DNA from: Parus major
Taxonomy: Eukaryota > Chordata > Aves > Passeriformes > Paridae
DNA: 64,000 nucleotides
Reading direction: 5' to 3'
Assembly (NCBI RefSeq): GCF_001522545.3
Contig: NC_031771.1
Location: 24,306,847-24,370,846 of the forward strand
The translations under genes were made by a program, and so were the position numbers. Below, piece after piece: positions 29,440-47,000 of the stretch; position 1 is the stretch's first letter, and each line of letters opens with the position of its first letter. Below the pieces are notes generated by a model, which saw only the letters and a program-made list of their open reading frames with translations, was not told where the DNA came from and did not search any database.

Positions 29440-31300
29440 GCTAGCTAAGAGCAAGGTTTTAATCCATTTATCCCCCAACACCATCATGGGAGAGCTAATA
29501 GCTATCCCCATAAGTCCTCCTGGAGCTGGGATAGTGCTAAGTTCCTGCGCTGTTTTCCTGCAATGCATTCCTGCACCACTCTGCGTGCACACAACAGCAG
29601 GTGGGGAGACTGCACGTGGCTGTGAATGGACACTAAAGTTGGATCCTGGGTTGTGGTTACCCCAGCTGGGCACTGTGGGGGAGGCAGGGGGTCCCCAGCA
29701 GGGGAGACATGGCTCTGGGATGGGACCTTGCCAGAGTACATGGGGCAAACAGGGGTGTGCATCCGGCCATGGGGCATTGGGGTCTCTGTGTGGGGGATTA
29801 GATGAACAGGCAGTGGGGCAGGATGTAGCCGTGTGCCTGGCACAGCAGGGTGGCTGTCCCTAGATGGTGCTGCTTGGGGCCAGGGGACCTGTGTTACATC
29901 CTGGGAGGTGGCAGTAGTTGGGACCCTATCCAGCTCTGCAGGATGCAGTGGGGAGCAGGGTCCTACCCTAGCAGTTTCTGGAAAATCCAGAGCCAGGAGC
30001 TGGGGTGCACAGCTTTTCCACCAGTGTGCCAGGAGCAGTCTGGGCACTGCTAGGCCATGCAGAGGGGCTGTCACGAGGCCAAAGCCCAAAGTGCTTTCCC
30101 TTGTAACTGCACCAGTAAAGCTGGAGCACCTGAGGAGGGGTGCTGGGAACTTGGCTTCAGCCATGATGTGTCTCTGTCTGTGCTGGGGGATCTCACTGTG
30201 CTGGAGGTGTGGGGGCATTGGAGCCCACTGTGACATCCCACCCTTAAGGAGAAGGGAGCACTGTCTTCACCTTCCCATGTGATAGCAGCTGTCACATACT
30301 GCACCCACAACTGGCTTGAACACAACCAGGATCCAAAGAGTGTTTCAGTTGAGTGCTAGCCATTTATTGTTGATGAGAATCAACTGGAATCTGAATGTAT
30401 GGGCCATTATTGTGTATGCACTGATAGGATTCCAATTGCTGGATTTCAATGTCTCCTGGCTTACGGCCAAAATTCTCTTGCAAATCAGCCACCTGAATTG
30501 GATCAAATGGGATAATTATTTGTGTGTGATTTTCCTTTCCACCCTGAGGTCTAGTAGATCCGGGGGAGTTGAAAGAGATAAGGAATCATCTTCTGAAGGA
30601 TAACCCAGGAAGGCAGAGAGGGAAGTGCCCCCTCTTTGCAGCACCCTCAGCCAGTCTTGGCCAGTCTGGTCCCCAGGACATGCAGGGACACTGCAGGACA
30701 ACACAGTGCTCATGAAGCTGTGGGGGCAGGGAAGCAGAGCCCACTCCAAAATTGTCCCATGCCCCAGCTGCTGGCACTTGGAACCTCCTTCACGTCCTGT
30801 GTGCTCAGTAGCTGAGCCAGCTCTTGTTAACCTTTACAGCTTGGGTGTGGTGGGAGGGTGGAGGTGCCAGGGCTCCTGGGCACCAGAGCACATGGAATCC
30901 TGAGGTACAGCTGGGTAGCAGAGCTGTCCCTGGAGCTCCACAACCTCATGGCACTCATTAAAGGGGCTATAGATGTAGGGGAGAAGTGCAGACAGGTGGG
31001 AGAAGAGGTGATGCTGGACTCCATTCTTGACCACTCATGGCTTGGGCTTAGTGCATGGCCAGCATCCATGTTAGGGCAGTAGCCTACCAAGGATCAGGGC
31101 ATGTTCCTGTGGCACTGGCAGTACCTCTGCCACGTGTGATCTGGGCTGGACTTTGCCTGATGGGGCACTGCCCTGGGCACAGTCCTGCCACAAGAACCAG
31201 TACTGCCCTGGCACAGTCCTGGCAAAGGAGCCAGCTGATCCCAAGGTTGTGGAGGCTGCCAGCAGGGACGACAGCCAGTTCTGCTGTCTGGACCCACTGT
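29440..31300. other. Intergenic region between AP5S1 and the sulfotransferase cluster
   Basis: No gene could be supported. The AT-richer segment 30320-30610 differs in composition from its surroundings. Its minus strand keeps a partly open frame that might be the relic of an inserted element, but it was not recognised. The last few hundred bases before 31306 presumably contain the promoter and 5' UTR of the first sulfotransferase; no TATA box stands out. Confidence 0.5.
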
Positions 31301-31305
31301 CGGCC

Positions 31306-32772
<1,467 letters not shown>

Positions 32773-32876
32773 GGTGCTCATCTCCCTTCCCAAGAGGACT
32801 GCGCTTCTCCTTGCTCTCCCAGTGGGGAGGGTGGATCCAGATGGAGTTTCTTTCACTAATTCACTTTTCCCCCTGC

Positions 32877-32882
32877 AATAAA
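32877..32882 (+). promoter_or_regulatory. Polyadenylation signal of the first sulfotransferase
   Basis: An AATAAA lies 105 bases after the stop codon at 32770-32772, giving a compact 3' UTR like that of the downstream SULT1B copies. Confidence 0.75.
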
Positions 32883-32889
32883 TTGTGAT

Positions 32890-34720
32890 AAATGGACGTT
32901 GAGTCATTGCCTGCATGGAAAATGAGGGTGGGGCCTGAAACCCCTGAATCTAGGCAGTGTCCAGGGTCACCTTCATGGTCACCAGGAGAGAGGGTGGGCA
33001 CATAGTGATGGTCAGGCATCACCAGGGATTTCTGGGGCACCCTCCCAGAAACCACCACTGGCCCCTGTCAACTTGAGCTGCTCCAGCCTAACAAGGTACC
33101 TGGAGGGAACAAGATCCACGACGAGTGGAAAATCCCCAGAGCACCAGCAAATCCAGTGCTGCCGCAGCCCTTGCGTGCACAGAAGCTTTCATGCCTCTGG
33201 GTTGTGGCAAGTTTCTTGACAGAGCGGGTGGTGGTGAGGCTCTCCTTGGCCCAAGCTGGAGCTTGGCAGCTTATGGTCTGTGGAACAAAGGTGAAGGGAA
33301 ACTGCAGCCAATTTTGCTGGCATATGGACAGCAAAACACCTGAACACCTGGCATGGCATGCCTCCTCTCACCAGGAACTTGGCCCTGGAGACAAATCAGG
33401 GACGTTTTTCTCAAGGCTGCCAACAGCTGATCTGCTGGCCCTGCCCAGCTGCCAGCCGTCCTGCCCTTCTCACTCCCTCCCGACTAAGGTTAAGGAAGAA
33501 CATTTCACCACCATCAGCACCTTTAAACACTTTTCCCAGGAGCACTTGTGCTTTGCAAACCCGCAAACTTTGGACCCGTATTTGAGTGGAGTAGGGGTAC
33601 AACCAAAGCCTGAACCCCACATCCCGCTCGCAAGCCCCACGTCGGTGTGAGGAGCTGGGGACGTCCACGCAGGTGACTCTTGGACCAGGACAGGGTGATG
33701 TTCAATGTCCCGGGATGTGGGTTGGGATTTCTTCCCCGTGTTTACCAGTGCGGGTGGAGGGGGAAGCTGTGACTTCCGCTGTCCGTGCACGTCCCGACGG
33801 GCGCTGAGCACGGACAGCTCATCACAGGCATCTGGGGACCGTCCTCATCCCCGCTCGCCCCTTCCCTGCACTCCTCCCACCGCAGCACCGGGACCAGGTC
33901 GCTCCAGGCTCCTGTCCCAGCGGTGTCCCCCGCCTCCCTGCGCCTCCATCTTCCATGCAGGGGAAGGAAATTAACAAATCCCGCCCAGTGAGCGGCGGGC
34001 AAAGTTTTGCCTCCTCCCTGCCAGAGCACCCGGAAAAGAGGCAAGTAAGCGGGGCGCTTTTAGCCACCGTGGTTTCGGGGTGCCCTGGCCTCATAAGCGG
34101 GGTGGCCTTTGGGGGTGGGTAAGGGGGCTTCGTGTCCCCGCAAGCCCCCAGGAGGTGGAAGCAAGACACCAAGCCTCTCTCCAAAAATCTCAACGTGGGG
34201 GTTTTGCAGCTGGCATATCCAGCGTTTCTGTCCTGGGTGGTGGGTGGAAAGGCTTCCTAGGGAGAGAGTCCTGTGAGCCCTGCTCCTCGTTCCTATCTCT
34301 GTCGAACCCGCCCTCAAGCCCCTTGAAAGCAAGGCTTCCTCCGGTGCTGCCGTACAACGGAGAGATGGGGAGGAAAAAGCAAAGAAAAAGCAGCCTGCAA
34401 CTCCAGCCAGGAATGCCCCTGAGAGTTTTTACACCCAGAAACAGCGCTGCCAGCTTGGTATGGGCAGCTGCGCACTGCCTGTCTGACCTGCGCCCCCCAG
34501 AGCTGGTCATGCCCTTGCACTCTCCCTGCACTGCCACCTGCGCACCAAAATCCCCGCGGAAAACAGGTGCCGCCTCCTGCGATGCCAGCAAGCAGGGCAT
34601 GGTTTCCTTCCTATGGCCAGGATGGCTGGTTTCAGCAGGGATTTTTTGTGGGCCCCCAGGGAAGGAGGTGTCCCTGTGAGGTGGCCCTCCAGCCAGCCCT
34701 GCCACATGTCCCTGTCCCCA
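32890..34720. other. Intergenic region between the first and second sulfotransferase genes
   Basis: No additional gene was found. The segment should contain a non-coding 5' exon and promoter for the SULT1B1-like gene: 'cctgtccccag' ends just 5 bases before the ATG at 34726, which looks like a splice acceptor for a 5' UTR intron. Several GC-rich frames around 33.7-34.5 kb are open by composition only. Confidence 0.5.
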
Positions 34721-34725
34721 GCAGG

Positions 34726-36735
<2,010 letters not shown>

Positions 36736-37381
36736 TCTGCGCCCTGCCTCTTTCCTTCTCCTTCCCGTAACAACCACTGTGAGGCTTTGAGTCTCCCCGT
36801 TCTCTGCTGTCGCCTTCCTGGTGTCACCGTCCCAGCGTCACTCTCCCAGCGCAGACCAGCAGGTCTTAGGTGAGACGGGTGTCCCAGGGTGCCCTCTGTG
36901 TGTTCTGCCCATGCTCAGTCACACAGAGCTGCGCGCTGCAGGGTCCAGGGTGGTGGGTTTGGGGCATTTTGTGTTTGTGTGCAATCAGCACCCTTAAACC
37001 GTACCCTGACCTGTGGTCTCCTGCAATAACTCTAGGGACACAGTTCCCTGCTCCCCTGGGGTGCTGAGAAAAGGGAAGAGGTGCTATTGTAGTCTAATCC
37101 CCTAGGTCTGGGTGATGCCAGCATACTGTGGGCACCCCTGCCCTTGCCAGGGCTCTGGGTGGGCTCCTGTCCCCGCAGTTGGGACCCCTGTTCCCAGCGG
37201 TGGGTGCAGCGATGGCTGCGGTGACCTCTGGTCTGTGCTCTGGTGCTATCATTACTGCTTCCTGAGCAGGCACAGCGCCAGGTGACCGGGCTGCCCTGGC
37301 TGGTGGCTGCCCTGAGAGGGTTGGGGGTGGGGTCCCTCCCCTCATCAGCCAGCCCTGCAACGAGTCCCTGTCCCCAGAAGG

Positions 37382-38914
<1,533 letters not shown>

Positions 38915-39544
38915 GGAGACACTGCCAGACCCCCCCCCCAAATCTGCAGCTGTGATGGCACTGCTATCACAGTGCTGCCGTTCCTTCCTCTCCCCTGGCA
39001 CTACTGGAGAGAAATAAAATGTGCTCCCTGACTCTGCCATGGGGTGCTCACTGTCCTGAGTCTCTGCTGATCCTAACCCTGCTGTCCCCCTGGGGCTGCT
39101 GTCCTCTTCTTGGGTTGGGGACAAGCAAGTGTTGCCCCTGAGCCGCTGTGGTGGGGGGATTGCCAGCAGCAGCTCATGGGATCACAGAGAGTTTTAGCAA
39201 AGCTGTGTATGGGGAACATGTTGTGTGGGTGTGGGCAGTGAGAGGTGTCCTCCCCACCCTGACACATTGGGATGTTTGCTGGGACTGTGGGGCAGAGCAG
39301 GACTGGTGGTGCTGGAGATGTCCACTGTGGCCCTGCCTGCAGGTCAGTGGCTGCTGTTTTCTCCCTGCACTCGCTCCTCCCTCCCTGCAGCTGCTGGGCT
39401 GGCAAACATTACTGCCCTCGCCTCCCTGTCCCTGCCCGTAAAAACTGCTGCCGTCACCCTCCCGTTGTCACACACGCACACGCTCCTGGTGTCACCGTCC
39501 CAGCGTCACTCTCCCAGCGCAGACCAGCAGGCCTTAGGTGAGAT

Positions 39545-39910
39545 GGTTGTCCTGGGGTGCTCTGCCCATGCTCAGCTGCACAGAGCTGCTTGTGTGGGGG
39601 TCCTGGGTAGTGGGTTTGGGTACTTTGGGGTGCAGTCAGCACCCCTAAACTTTCCCCTGATCTAGGATCTGCTGCAATAACTCTAGGGACCCAATTCCCT
39701 GCTCCCCTGGGGTGCTGCAGCAAGAGGAGAGGTGCTTGCTCTGGGTGATGCTGGCACACTGTGGGCACCCCTACCCTTGCTGGGGCTCTGTCCCCGCAGT
39801 TGGGACCCCTGTGGGTGCAGCGATGGCCGCAGTGACCTCTGGTCTGTGCTGCGGTGCTATCACTGCCGCTCCCCAGGCAGCAACAGTGCGAGCTGATGAG
39901 GCTGCCCCGA
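39545..39910 (+). repeat. Orphan copy of the inter-SULT1B spacer
   Basis: This segment matches 36900-37290, the 5' flank of copy B. Shared landmarks are 'tgcccatgctcag', 'cagcacccctaaac', 'tgcaataactctagggac', 'tccctgctcccctggggtgc', 'ggtgcagcgatgg' and 'gtgacctctggtctgtgct'. It is more diverged than the tract to its left. No SULT coding exon follows it before the UGT locus. It is best read as the 5' flank of a further SULT1B unit that is now missing. Confidence 0.75.
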
Positions 39911-42900
39911 CCATTGCTGTCTGCCTGGTCTTTGCCTAACTCCTTCCTGCTGCAGCAGCAGCAAACTCTCCCACAAAACAAACCATTGGCAGGATGACTG
40001 GGTAAGTCACGGGGAAGGGCTTGCCATGGGAGCATGAACAGCAAACATGCATGAAAAGGTGGAATGGAGAGAGCAACTCCTCCTTTTTTCGGCTGGTGAG
40101 CCATTAGAAGAGTCCCATCATGGCCATGCTGATGGGATTTTCAGATTTGCCCATCACCATAGTACGAAGCTTTCTTGGGAGGTTGGACAGATCTGCAGGG
40201 AGCTGGGTAAGTCTGCTGCTGCTCCTTGCTGTAGAACTGACAAGGACAGGGTGCAGCATTTATTATTTCACCAACAATGCAGATTCCTAGCAGGGACACC
40301 AAGCTTGGCCTGAACCTTCCCTCATTTCTTTAATGTTTTGGCTTTGCAGAGTGGAAATGCTCCCATGCCAGCCACCCTGATGGCTGTTTACCTGCCAAGG
40401 TGCCCCTGCAGCATTTCAGCAGCAGTGAAGAGAGTTTGTAGAATCTTAAACTGAATCAAAAAATCCAAGTGCAATGCTATTAACCTAGCCCCTGTTTTTT
40501 TTCATCCTGTGGTAACAGTGCAGAGGTATAAAGATACAATTTATTCAAGTAAGGTGGTCATGGTGAGGCTACTTCATCTCATTAACTTTTGCTGGAGTTT
40601 CCCTATACCCTGGGGATTACAAGTCTTTTACTGAGCACACACACATGTGACTGCAGAATTGCTCAATCCTGTCACTTCTGCATGTAGGGATGAGCCAGCT
40701 TTGAAATTTTCCCAATCTAGTATCCTCCCTTCCTCTTGCCAAACTGCCCCCCCCCCCCCAAGAGAAAAAGAAAAAAAGGTAAGTTAAGACTTTTAAGTCT
40801 GCTTTCAGACCAGAAGCTGCTTTGTTGCATTAAGTGAAGGGGAAAGCACAGAGTCATTTGGTGCTTCTTCAGCGCAAAAGCTTCCCTTTTCCACCCTGGC
40901 CCCGAATTTCTGAGGTGCTGGCTGGCATCGAGGTTTCCTAGAAATCAAAGTGCCATGCACACCCCCAGGCAGCCAGCACAATGGTGAAGAGACAGACCCG
41001 TGTGTGGAAAACATGAGTTTGCATTGCCTAACTTCTGCATGAGGGCCTTAACCTTGAAAAGTCTGTTGTTTTTTAACAAGGCTGGAGGTTACATCATGGT
41101 CTGCAGCACTTCTGTCAGTAATGTTAGAGGTGTGAAATACAGGCACTTAACACCATCGACATTCTTCTGCCCCACTTCTCTCACATTTACTGGATTTTGT
41201 TCTTTAATCCTCTCAAAATTCTTATCTTCTCTGATCTGAGTAATCTGAGTATCATCTTTGGAGCTGGCCATGGAAATAAGACAAATTGAACTCTTTGGTT
41301 TCCCAAACAATTGCTCTCATTTGCTATGAAGGAATTTGATACTAAGGAGTGGGAAATAAAAAACAAGTTCCCATCTAAGTTTTTATTCAGGGAAGTGGTC
41401 ACAACACCAAGCCTGAGGGAGTTCAAGAAGCATTTGGACAATGTTCTCAGGCACATGGTGTGATTTTTGGGGCTGTCCTGTGCAGGGCCAGGAGCTGGAC
41501 TTCAATGATCCTTGTGGGTCCCTTCCAGCTGAGGATATTCTATGATTCTGTGATCTGCTCTAGCCCATATGAACATGGCCTTTCAATAGTTGCTGGAAAA
41601 ACTTTAAGTTTCTTATAGGACTTTACAAAATAATCTAAATTAGCCTGGAAAAAAAAAATCATATTCTGTATACAAAGATCTGTAGAGAGACTGTAGTGAA
41701 ATTCCTGGCTGTAAGGCCAAATTATGGTTGAAACATGTTGGCATAATAGTCCTGGATTCTGAGGGTTTAGAAAAAGCCCTGTTGAATATTATGGACAATA
41801 CTTAAAAATCACTGATTTTTAATCACCTTTAGATTCCTAGGTTCTAGGTTTAGATTTCCAGGTTATTAAATACTTGCCTAGATCTCCAGAATCAAAGGCC
41901 ACAGAGCCAGCACAAGTAACATCGCAACTTTTGGAAACTCACACATACAGCACCAACTTTTGAAAAGCTCTGCAAACAAACCACAAGATTCACTCTTTGT
42001 TGCTGTTGACAGTTTATAAACATATCTACCATAAAACAAACAATTTTGTTTTGCTGGGGGGTAAAAAAGTCTTTTTAACACTTTAGTCAGACACCATATT
42101 TCTTATCTCTAGGATACAAAGTCCTCCTAAGAAGCTGGCTCTGTAATAACATTATAGTATATCCTGGCAAGGGAAAGACCATCTCAACCATTAAATTCCC
42201 AGAGCATAACAAAGCAATGAATTAACACGGAATACATTCCTTGTTGCCATTATCCAGTATTTTATTACTTCCTCCTTTGGAAAAGTCCAGTTCAGAGGGT
42301 AACCTACTTAAGGTCCTTTTGTCTGATAACCAATCCTGCTGGAGCAGCCCAGGCACAGAGGAGGGGAGCAGTAAGGAAAAGCAGCAAAGTGGTTTTGCAA
42401 ATCGCACCTTGCAACTCAGAGCACAATGTTTATGTACCTTGGAAGACTCTGCTAGGTAAGAAATTTTTGCTGCATAACCCAAATTGTGTTAGATCAAGTG
42501 TGTCATTATATGTGTGGGTTTTAGTTGTCATTTTGGCTCCAGGTGGTTAAAGAACTGCTTCCAGGCATGGTGTTTATATTCAAGGGACAGCTTTCCAACT
42601 GAGAGCCATCGCAGATGATTTAGGTTTTTCTCCTTAGAGGCTCAGTCCCATGTTTAGACACCCAAACTGAGCTCACAACATGACCAGGTTGGTGGTGACA
42701 TGCCACAGGCAGTAGCAACGGACCCACTGTGTTAAAAGTTTTCTGGGAGCAGTTGGAAGCTACTGGTGACATATTAGAACAAACTGCATGTTATTACTGG
42801 CATTATCATCAACCAAATGATGGATTTGTTGACTTCCCTCAGCATAAGAAATATCAGCACTTTTAGCATCTCACTGTGAAAAAGGATGCCAAGTCAGCCC

Positions 42901-43290
42901 TGTGGCCTCTCGTTCCTTGGCCTGTCTCTGACATTGCTAATTCATGGGAAAAAATGCAAGGGATTTGTGTGAGTCTCAGGGCTGGCATCCAGGGGACTAA
43001 CTCCTTTGAAAGCAGTCAGGACTGCTGTTATCCTCCTAACAAGAAAATAGAACTCCTTCAGTGGGAAGCTACCAGGGTAGAAGGCAGAAAGGGAACAACG
43101 AATCACCAAACTTCTTTTTTTTTTCTTTTCAGAGCTCAGATGAAACACAGGTTATAAAGGCAATACCTGTGCAACAGCAAAGTCTCACTTCTGCTAAGAG
43201 TGCTAGTAAAGAGCCATCAAACACAACACAGAGGTGCAGCACTCCCAACTGGAAGGGAAAATTCCCAGACTATCTAGCCCTTAACTCTGC
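39910..43290. other. Intergenic region between the SULT1 and UGT2A loci
   Basis: No gene was found. It contains a run of about 14 C near 40747-40760, one CR1 3'-end fragment (41.39-41.55 kb), and otherwise AT-rich sequence with short ORFs on both strands. Sequence just before 43292 must include the promoter or 5' UTR for the first UGT exon; an open frame upstream of that ATG (from 43061) is not needed to explain the protein. Confidence 0.55.
41389..41555 (+). mobile_element. CR1 LINE 3'-end fragment (plus orientation)
   Basis: Contains 'gggagttcaagaagcatttg', 'gacaatgttctcaggcacat', 'cttgtgggtcccttccagct' and a terminal 'attctatgattctgtgat'. This is the characteristic end of avian CR1 elements, including the short terminal octamer-like repeats. 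It is 5'-truncated. Confidence 0.92.
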
Positions 43291-43291
43291 C

Positions 43292-44027
43292 ATGGCCATG
43301 AAAACAACAGGTTCAAAGAAATACCTCCAGCTGCTCCTTTTTCAGGTTGCTCTGCTAGGGCCTGTCTTCTGTGGGAAGATACTGGTTTGGCCAACGGAAG
43401 GTAGCCACTGGATGAACATGAATGTAATTATACAGGAGCTCATCCGCCGTGGGCACAGCTTTACCATCCTGGTATCCAACGCTACCCTCTACATTGAACC
43501 CAGACCTAAGGCCACAGAGAAGTTTGAGACCTATTATGTGCCCTTCAAGAAAGATGTTCCTGAGAACCTGATTAATGGAATAGTGGATCTGTGGCTCAAC
43601 AACAGGCCAACTGTTTTGACCTTCTGGCAGTTTTATAAGGAGCTGGGAAGACTGTCCGTAGGCTGGCAGGAGATGAACAAGATGATGTGTGATGCAGTGC
43701 TGACCAACCAAGAGCTGATGGCACGTCTGCAGGGGTCTGGCTTTGACCTGATGCTGTCAGACCCTGTGACCCCCTGTGGGGAACTCGTGGCTGTCAAGCT
43801 GGGCATTCCCTTTGTCTACTCACTACGTTTCTCCCCAGCCTTCACTCTGGAAAGGCACTGTGGCAAGATCCCAACCCCACCATCCTACACGCCTGCAGCC
43901 CTGTCTGAGCTCACTGACCACATGTCTTTTGGGGAGAGAGTAAAAAACTTTGTGTCTTACCACCTGCAAGACTACGTTTTCCAGAGCTACTGGGGACATT
44001 GGGATATCTACTACAGCAAGGCCTTAG
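43292..44027 (+). CDS. UGT2A1: UGT2A first exon a
   Basis: Encodes residues 1-245. A hydrophobic signal peptide (about residues 11-27, [17 protein letters not shown]) precedes [13 protein letters not shown] with catalytic His39. The partner Asp lies in MCDAVLTN. The exon ends [20 protein letters not shown] and then YYSKALG at a GTAAGT donor (44028). The start is the second of two close in-frame ATG-rich options; an upstream frame extension from 43061 has no signal peptide at its start and is rejected. No stop or frameshift interrupts it. It is the most 5' of the three, about 6.4 kb from exon 2. Confidence 0.88.
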
Positions 44028-47000
44028 GTAAGTCTTCTGATACTTCACTTCTCATTACACAGTCTCTCCTTGTAACCTGCAGAGCTAGGAACCCACCAGG
44101 GTGGCAAAGTCAAGAGAGAGGTCAGCAAAAGTTTGTCATCATGTCCCTAAAAAGGGGCTGAGCCGCTAGCAGTCAGGGTGCTGTGCTGCTATGCCATTGC
44201 ACTGAGACACGATCAGGGTCATCCCAGTTGACAAATTTGACTTTTGTCATATTTTTAGTGTGGAGTTTGATAGGACTTCCACACCATACAGGGTGCTCAG
44301 GAAGGGTGACTGCTTGCACAGAAAGCAATCAAGAATGGAGCCATTTTCCTCATCCAGAGGATCATAACAAGGAGGGGGGAGCTGGTGAATTACAAGCTGA
44401 ACTTGTCACCCTCAGCAGCAATATTTAAGTGCATTGTGGCTTTGTAATAGAGACTTCACTTATGTCACTGGTCATATAAAACCAATTCTCTCTGCACAAA
44501 ACAAGTTTTATTTAGAACATACCCTACCACCCACAGAGCAAACAGTGAAAACAAATCTTTCTCTGCAGGCTTTTCTTCTGGACTGTTTTGAGTGATCATG
44601 TAGAAATGTTTATTATTAATCACATGCCATTTCCACTGCCTTCTCACTGAGCTCTTCAAAAAAACCTCTTGCAAATCTCTCAGGGTTCAATTGCCTGCAA
44701 ATACCTTCATGATGCGAGACTCCACAAGTACACCAAGCTGGTGTCATGTGTGCAGTACATGAGTTACCTCAGCTTGGCTCCTCACAGTCCAGTTGTTTCC
44801 ATGACCCCACAGTTTTGTCCCAGAAAGGGTGCTCTAGCCAGCATGGAAACCATACCGAAAGCCTTGGATGACAACATTGCAAAACCATTGTGTAACAGCA
44901 CTGGGCAGAAACCCTGTAATAATGATTTTTAGCACAGAAAAGAGAACTTACAGTATTTCTTAATTGCACATCAGGAGGGACCATATAAATAAAGCTGTTT
45001 AATAGATTTTCTGGTTCAATTTATAGTGCATAATTGGCACTTAGTGGCAGGCAGGAAGCCTGCACTATCTCCTCCTGGTCTCCTCGTATTCTGTAAGAGG
45101 CAAGTTCACATGAGGACAGTCTTATTCTGATACTGGAGTAATTTGCTGCGTAATATCATTCCCTTCAAGATGCAACTTTTTGGCTGCAGCCCCAGATCAC
45201 CACTTTAAGCATGTTCTAAAGGGATGCTTAGTGGCTTTATAAAAGCAAACAGGTGCCCACATAATCAGTGAACATCTTTGCTGCCTACCCAGCTGTGTTT
45301 CAAAGAGCCAGAAGAATGAAAAAGTCACCTCTTCTACCACACAAGTAACACAGAGACTGTAGCTAGATGAGCATGAAGGATGGGATTAGGAACAGGATAC
45401 AGTCCTTGCTGGACTGAGCCCCCCAGGGCTGATGGCTCTCCCTGCTGCTCCAGAGGAATCACATCTTCCAGCTTCAGCAAGGTGTTTACCACCAGAGAGT
45501 GCCAGTTGGCGCCAGTCACATTTTCAGTGCCCTAGGAAACCATGACATTAAGCATGCTATTACCCAGTGCAGGATTTCACACCACCTACCTTTGGCTCCC
45601 TGCCCTCGGGATCAAGGCAGTGTCATGCGTGCCCAGCCCAGCTTGGGAGTGCCACGTGAAGGAAGGCACAGGGGCATTGCCACACAGGGCAAGCAATGGC
45701 AGGGAAGGAGGTGGCAGCGCTGTTGCTGCTGGCCGTGTTGGGCTGCGCATCTGGAGGGAAGGTGTTGGTCTGGCCAGCTGACAACAGCCACTGGCTGAAC
45801 ATGGAGCACATACTACAGGAGCTTGTGGTCCGGGGCCACGAGGTGACCGTGCTGCTGCCTTCGTGCTTCCTCATCGTCAATCCCACAGAGCCCTCACCCT
45901 TCCAGTTTGAGGTGATTGAGGTGTCAATCACCAAAAAGGAGATGGCTGACTTAATGGAGGAAATTTTATATTTTTTTTTTTATGAGGAGAGAGAGCTACC
46001 TATCTGGAAAAGTGCTTACAAGATAGCTCAAAAGACATTGCAGATGAAGAACATAACCAAAATAATTTGTGATGGAGTTGTGAAGAATGAGGCACTGATG
46101 GAAAGACTGAGGGCATCAGCCTTTGATGTCTTTTTGGCAGACCCACTGTTCCCCAGTGGGGAGCTGGTTGCTGAGAAGCTGGGTATCCCCTTTGTGTACA
46201 CCTTCCGGTTCTCCATGGGCAACACAGTGGAGCGGATCTGTGGAACACTCCCAGCACCTCCTTCCTATGTACCAACCACCCTAACCGGCCTAACAGATAG
46301 GATGACCTTCTGGCAAAGGCTAAAAAACTTCCTCAGCTACGCTCTCCAGGATTTCATGTTTCATTATGTTCTCTGGGCAAGCTGGGATCAATACTACAGT
46401 GACAATTTAGGTAAGTTTTTAGGCTCTCTTTCTAGAAATTATATCTGTTGTACACACAAGAGTGAATACCTAGAGATGAGAGGTTAAGGCACAAATCAGG
46501 AACAAGACAGCCCCAAATTCACTCCTTCCTTCAAAATTCCTGCATCAAGTCAAACAATCCAGGCAAGTACAAACATTGCCTGTTAATCCTGACCTGCTAC
46601 AGTGGTAGAGCTACATCTGTACAGGCACTTCCAGTATATGTAAATCAGTACTAAGGCACTTGAAACAGGGCTCATTAGTCATATTCAATAGATGAATCAT
46701 GACAAACACTAAGAACAGTAAAATACTATATACCCACCAAATACTACGACTTTTTCTCCCATAGTACACTTCTTACTTGCTACCTTGTCTCAAAATTAGA
46801 GACAGTATCCTCCTCAGGACCTTTAAAAGTCTGGGACATCAGATGAACCCCAATTCACAGTGATAAAAGACGCTCTGCAGAGATACGGTTCTTTGCTTTT
46901 CTGAAAGTGTATAGAAACCTCCTAGATTATAGTTGTATTTATCTGTAAGTGGTTCTTAATTTTTAAAAAAATAATAGTTGTGTAATTGTTTTCCCATTTT

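Noticed and set aside
30320..30610. Possible coding relic on the minus strand with a proline/glutamine-containing segment
   Set aside because: The frame is broken and the sequence was not recognised as any gene or retroelement with enough certainty to annotate.
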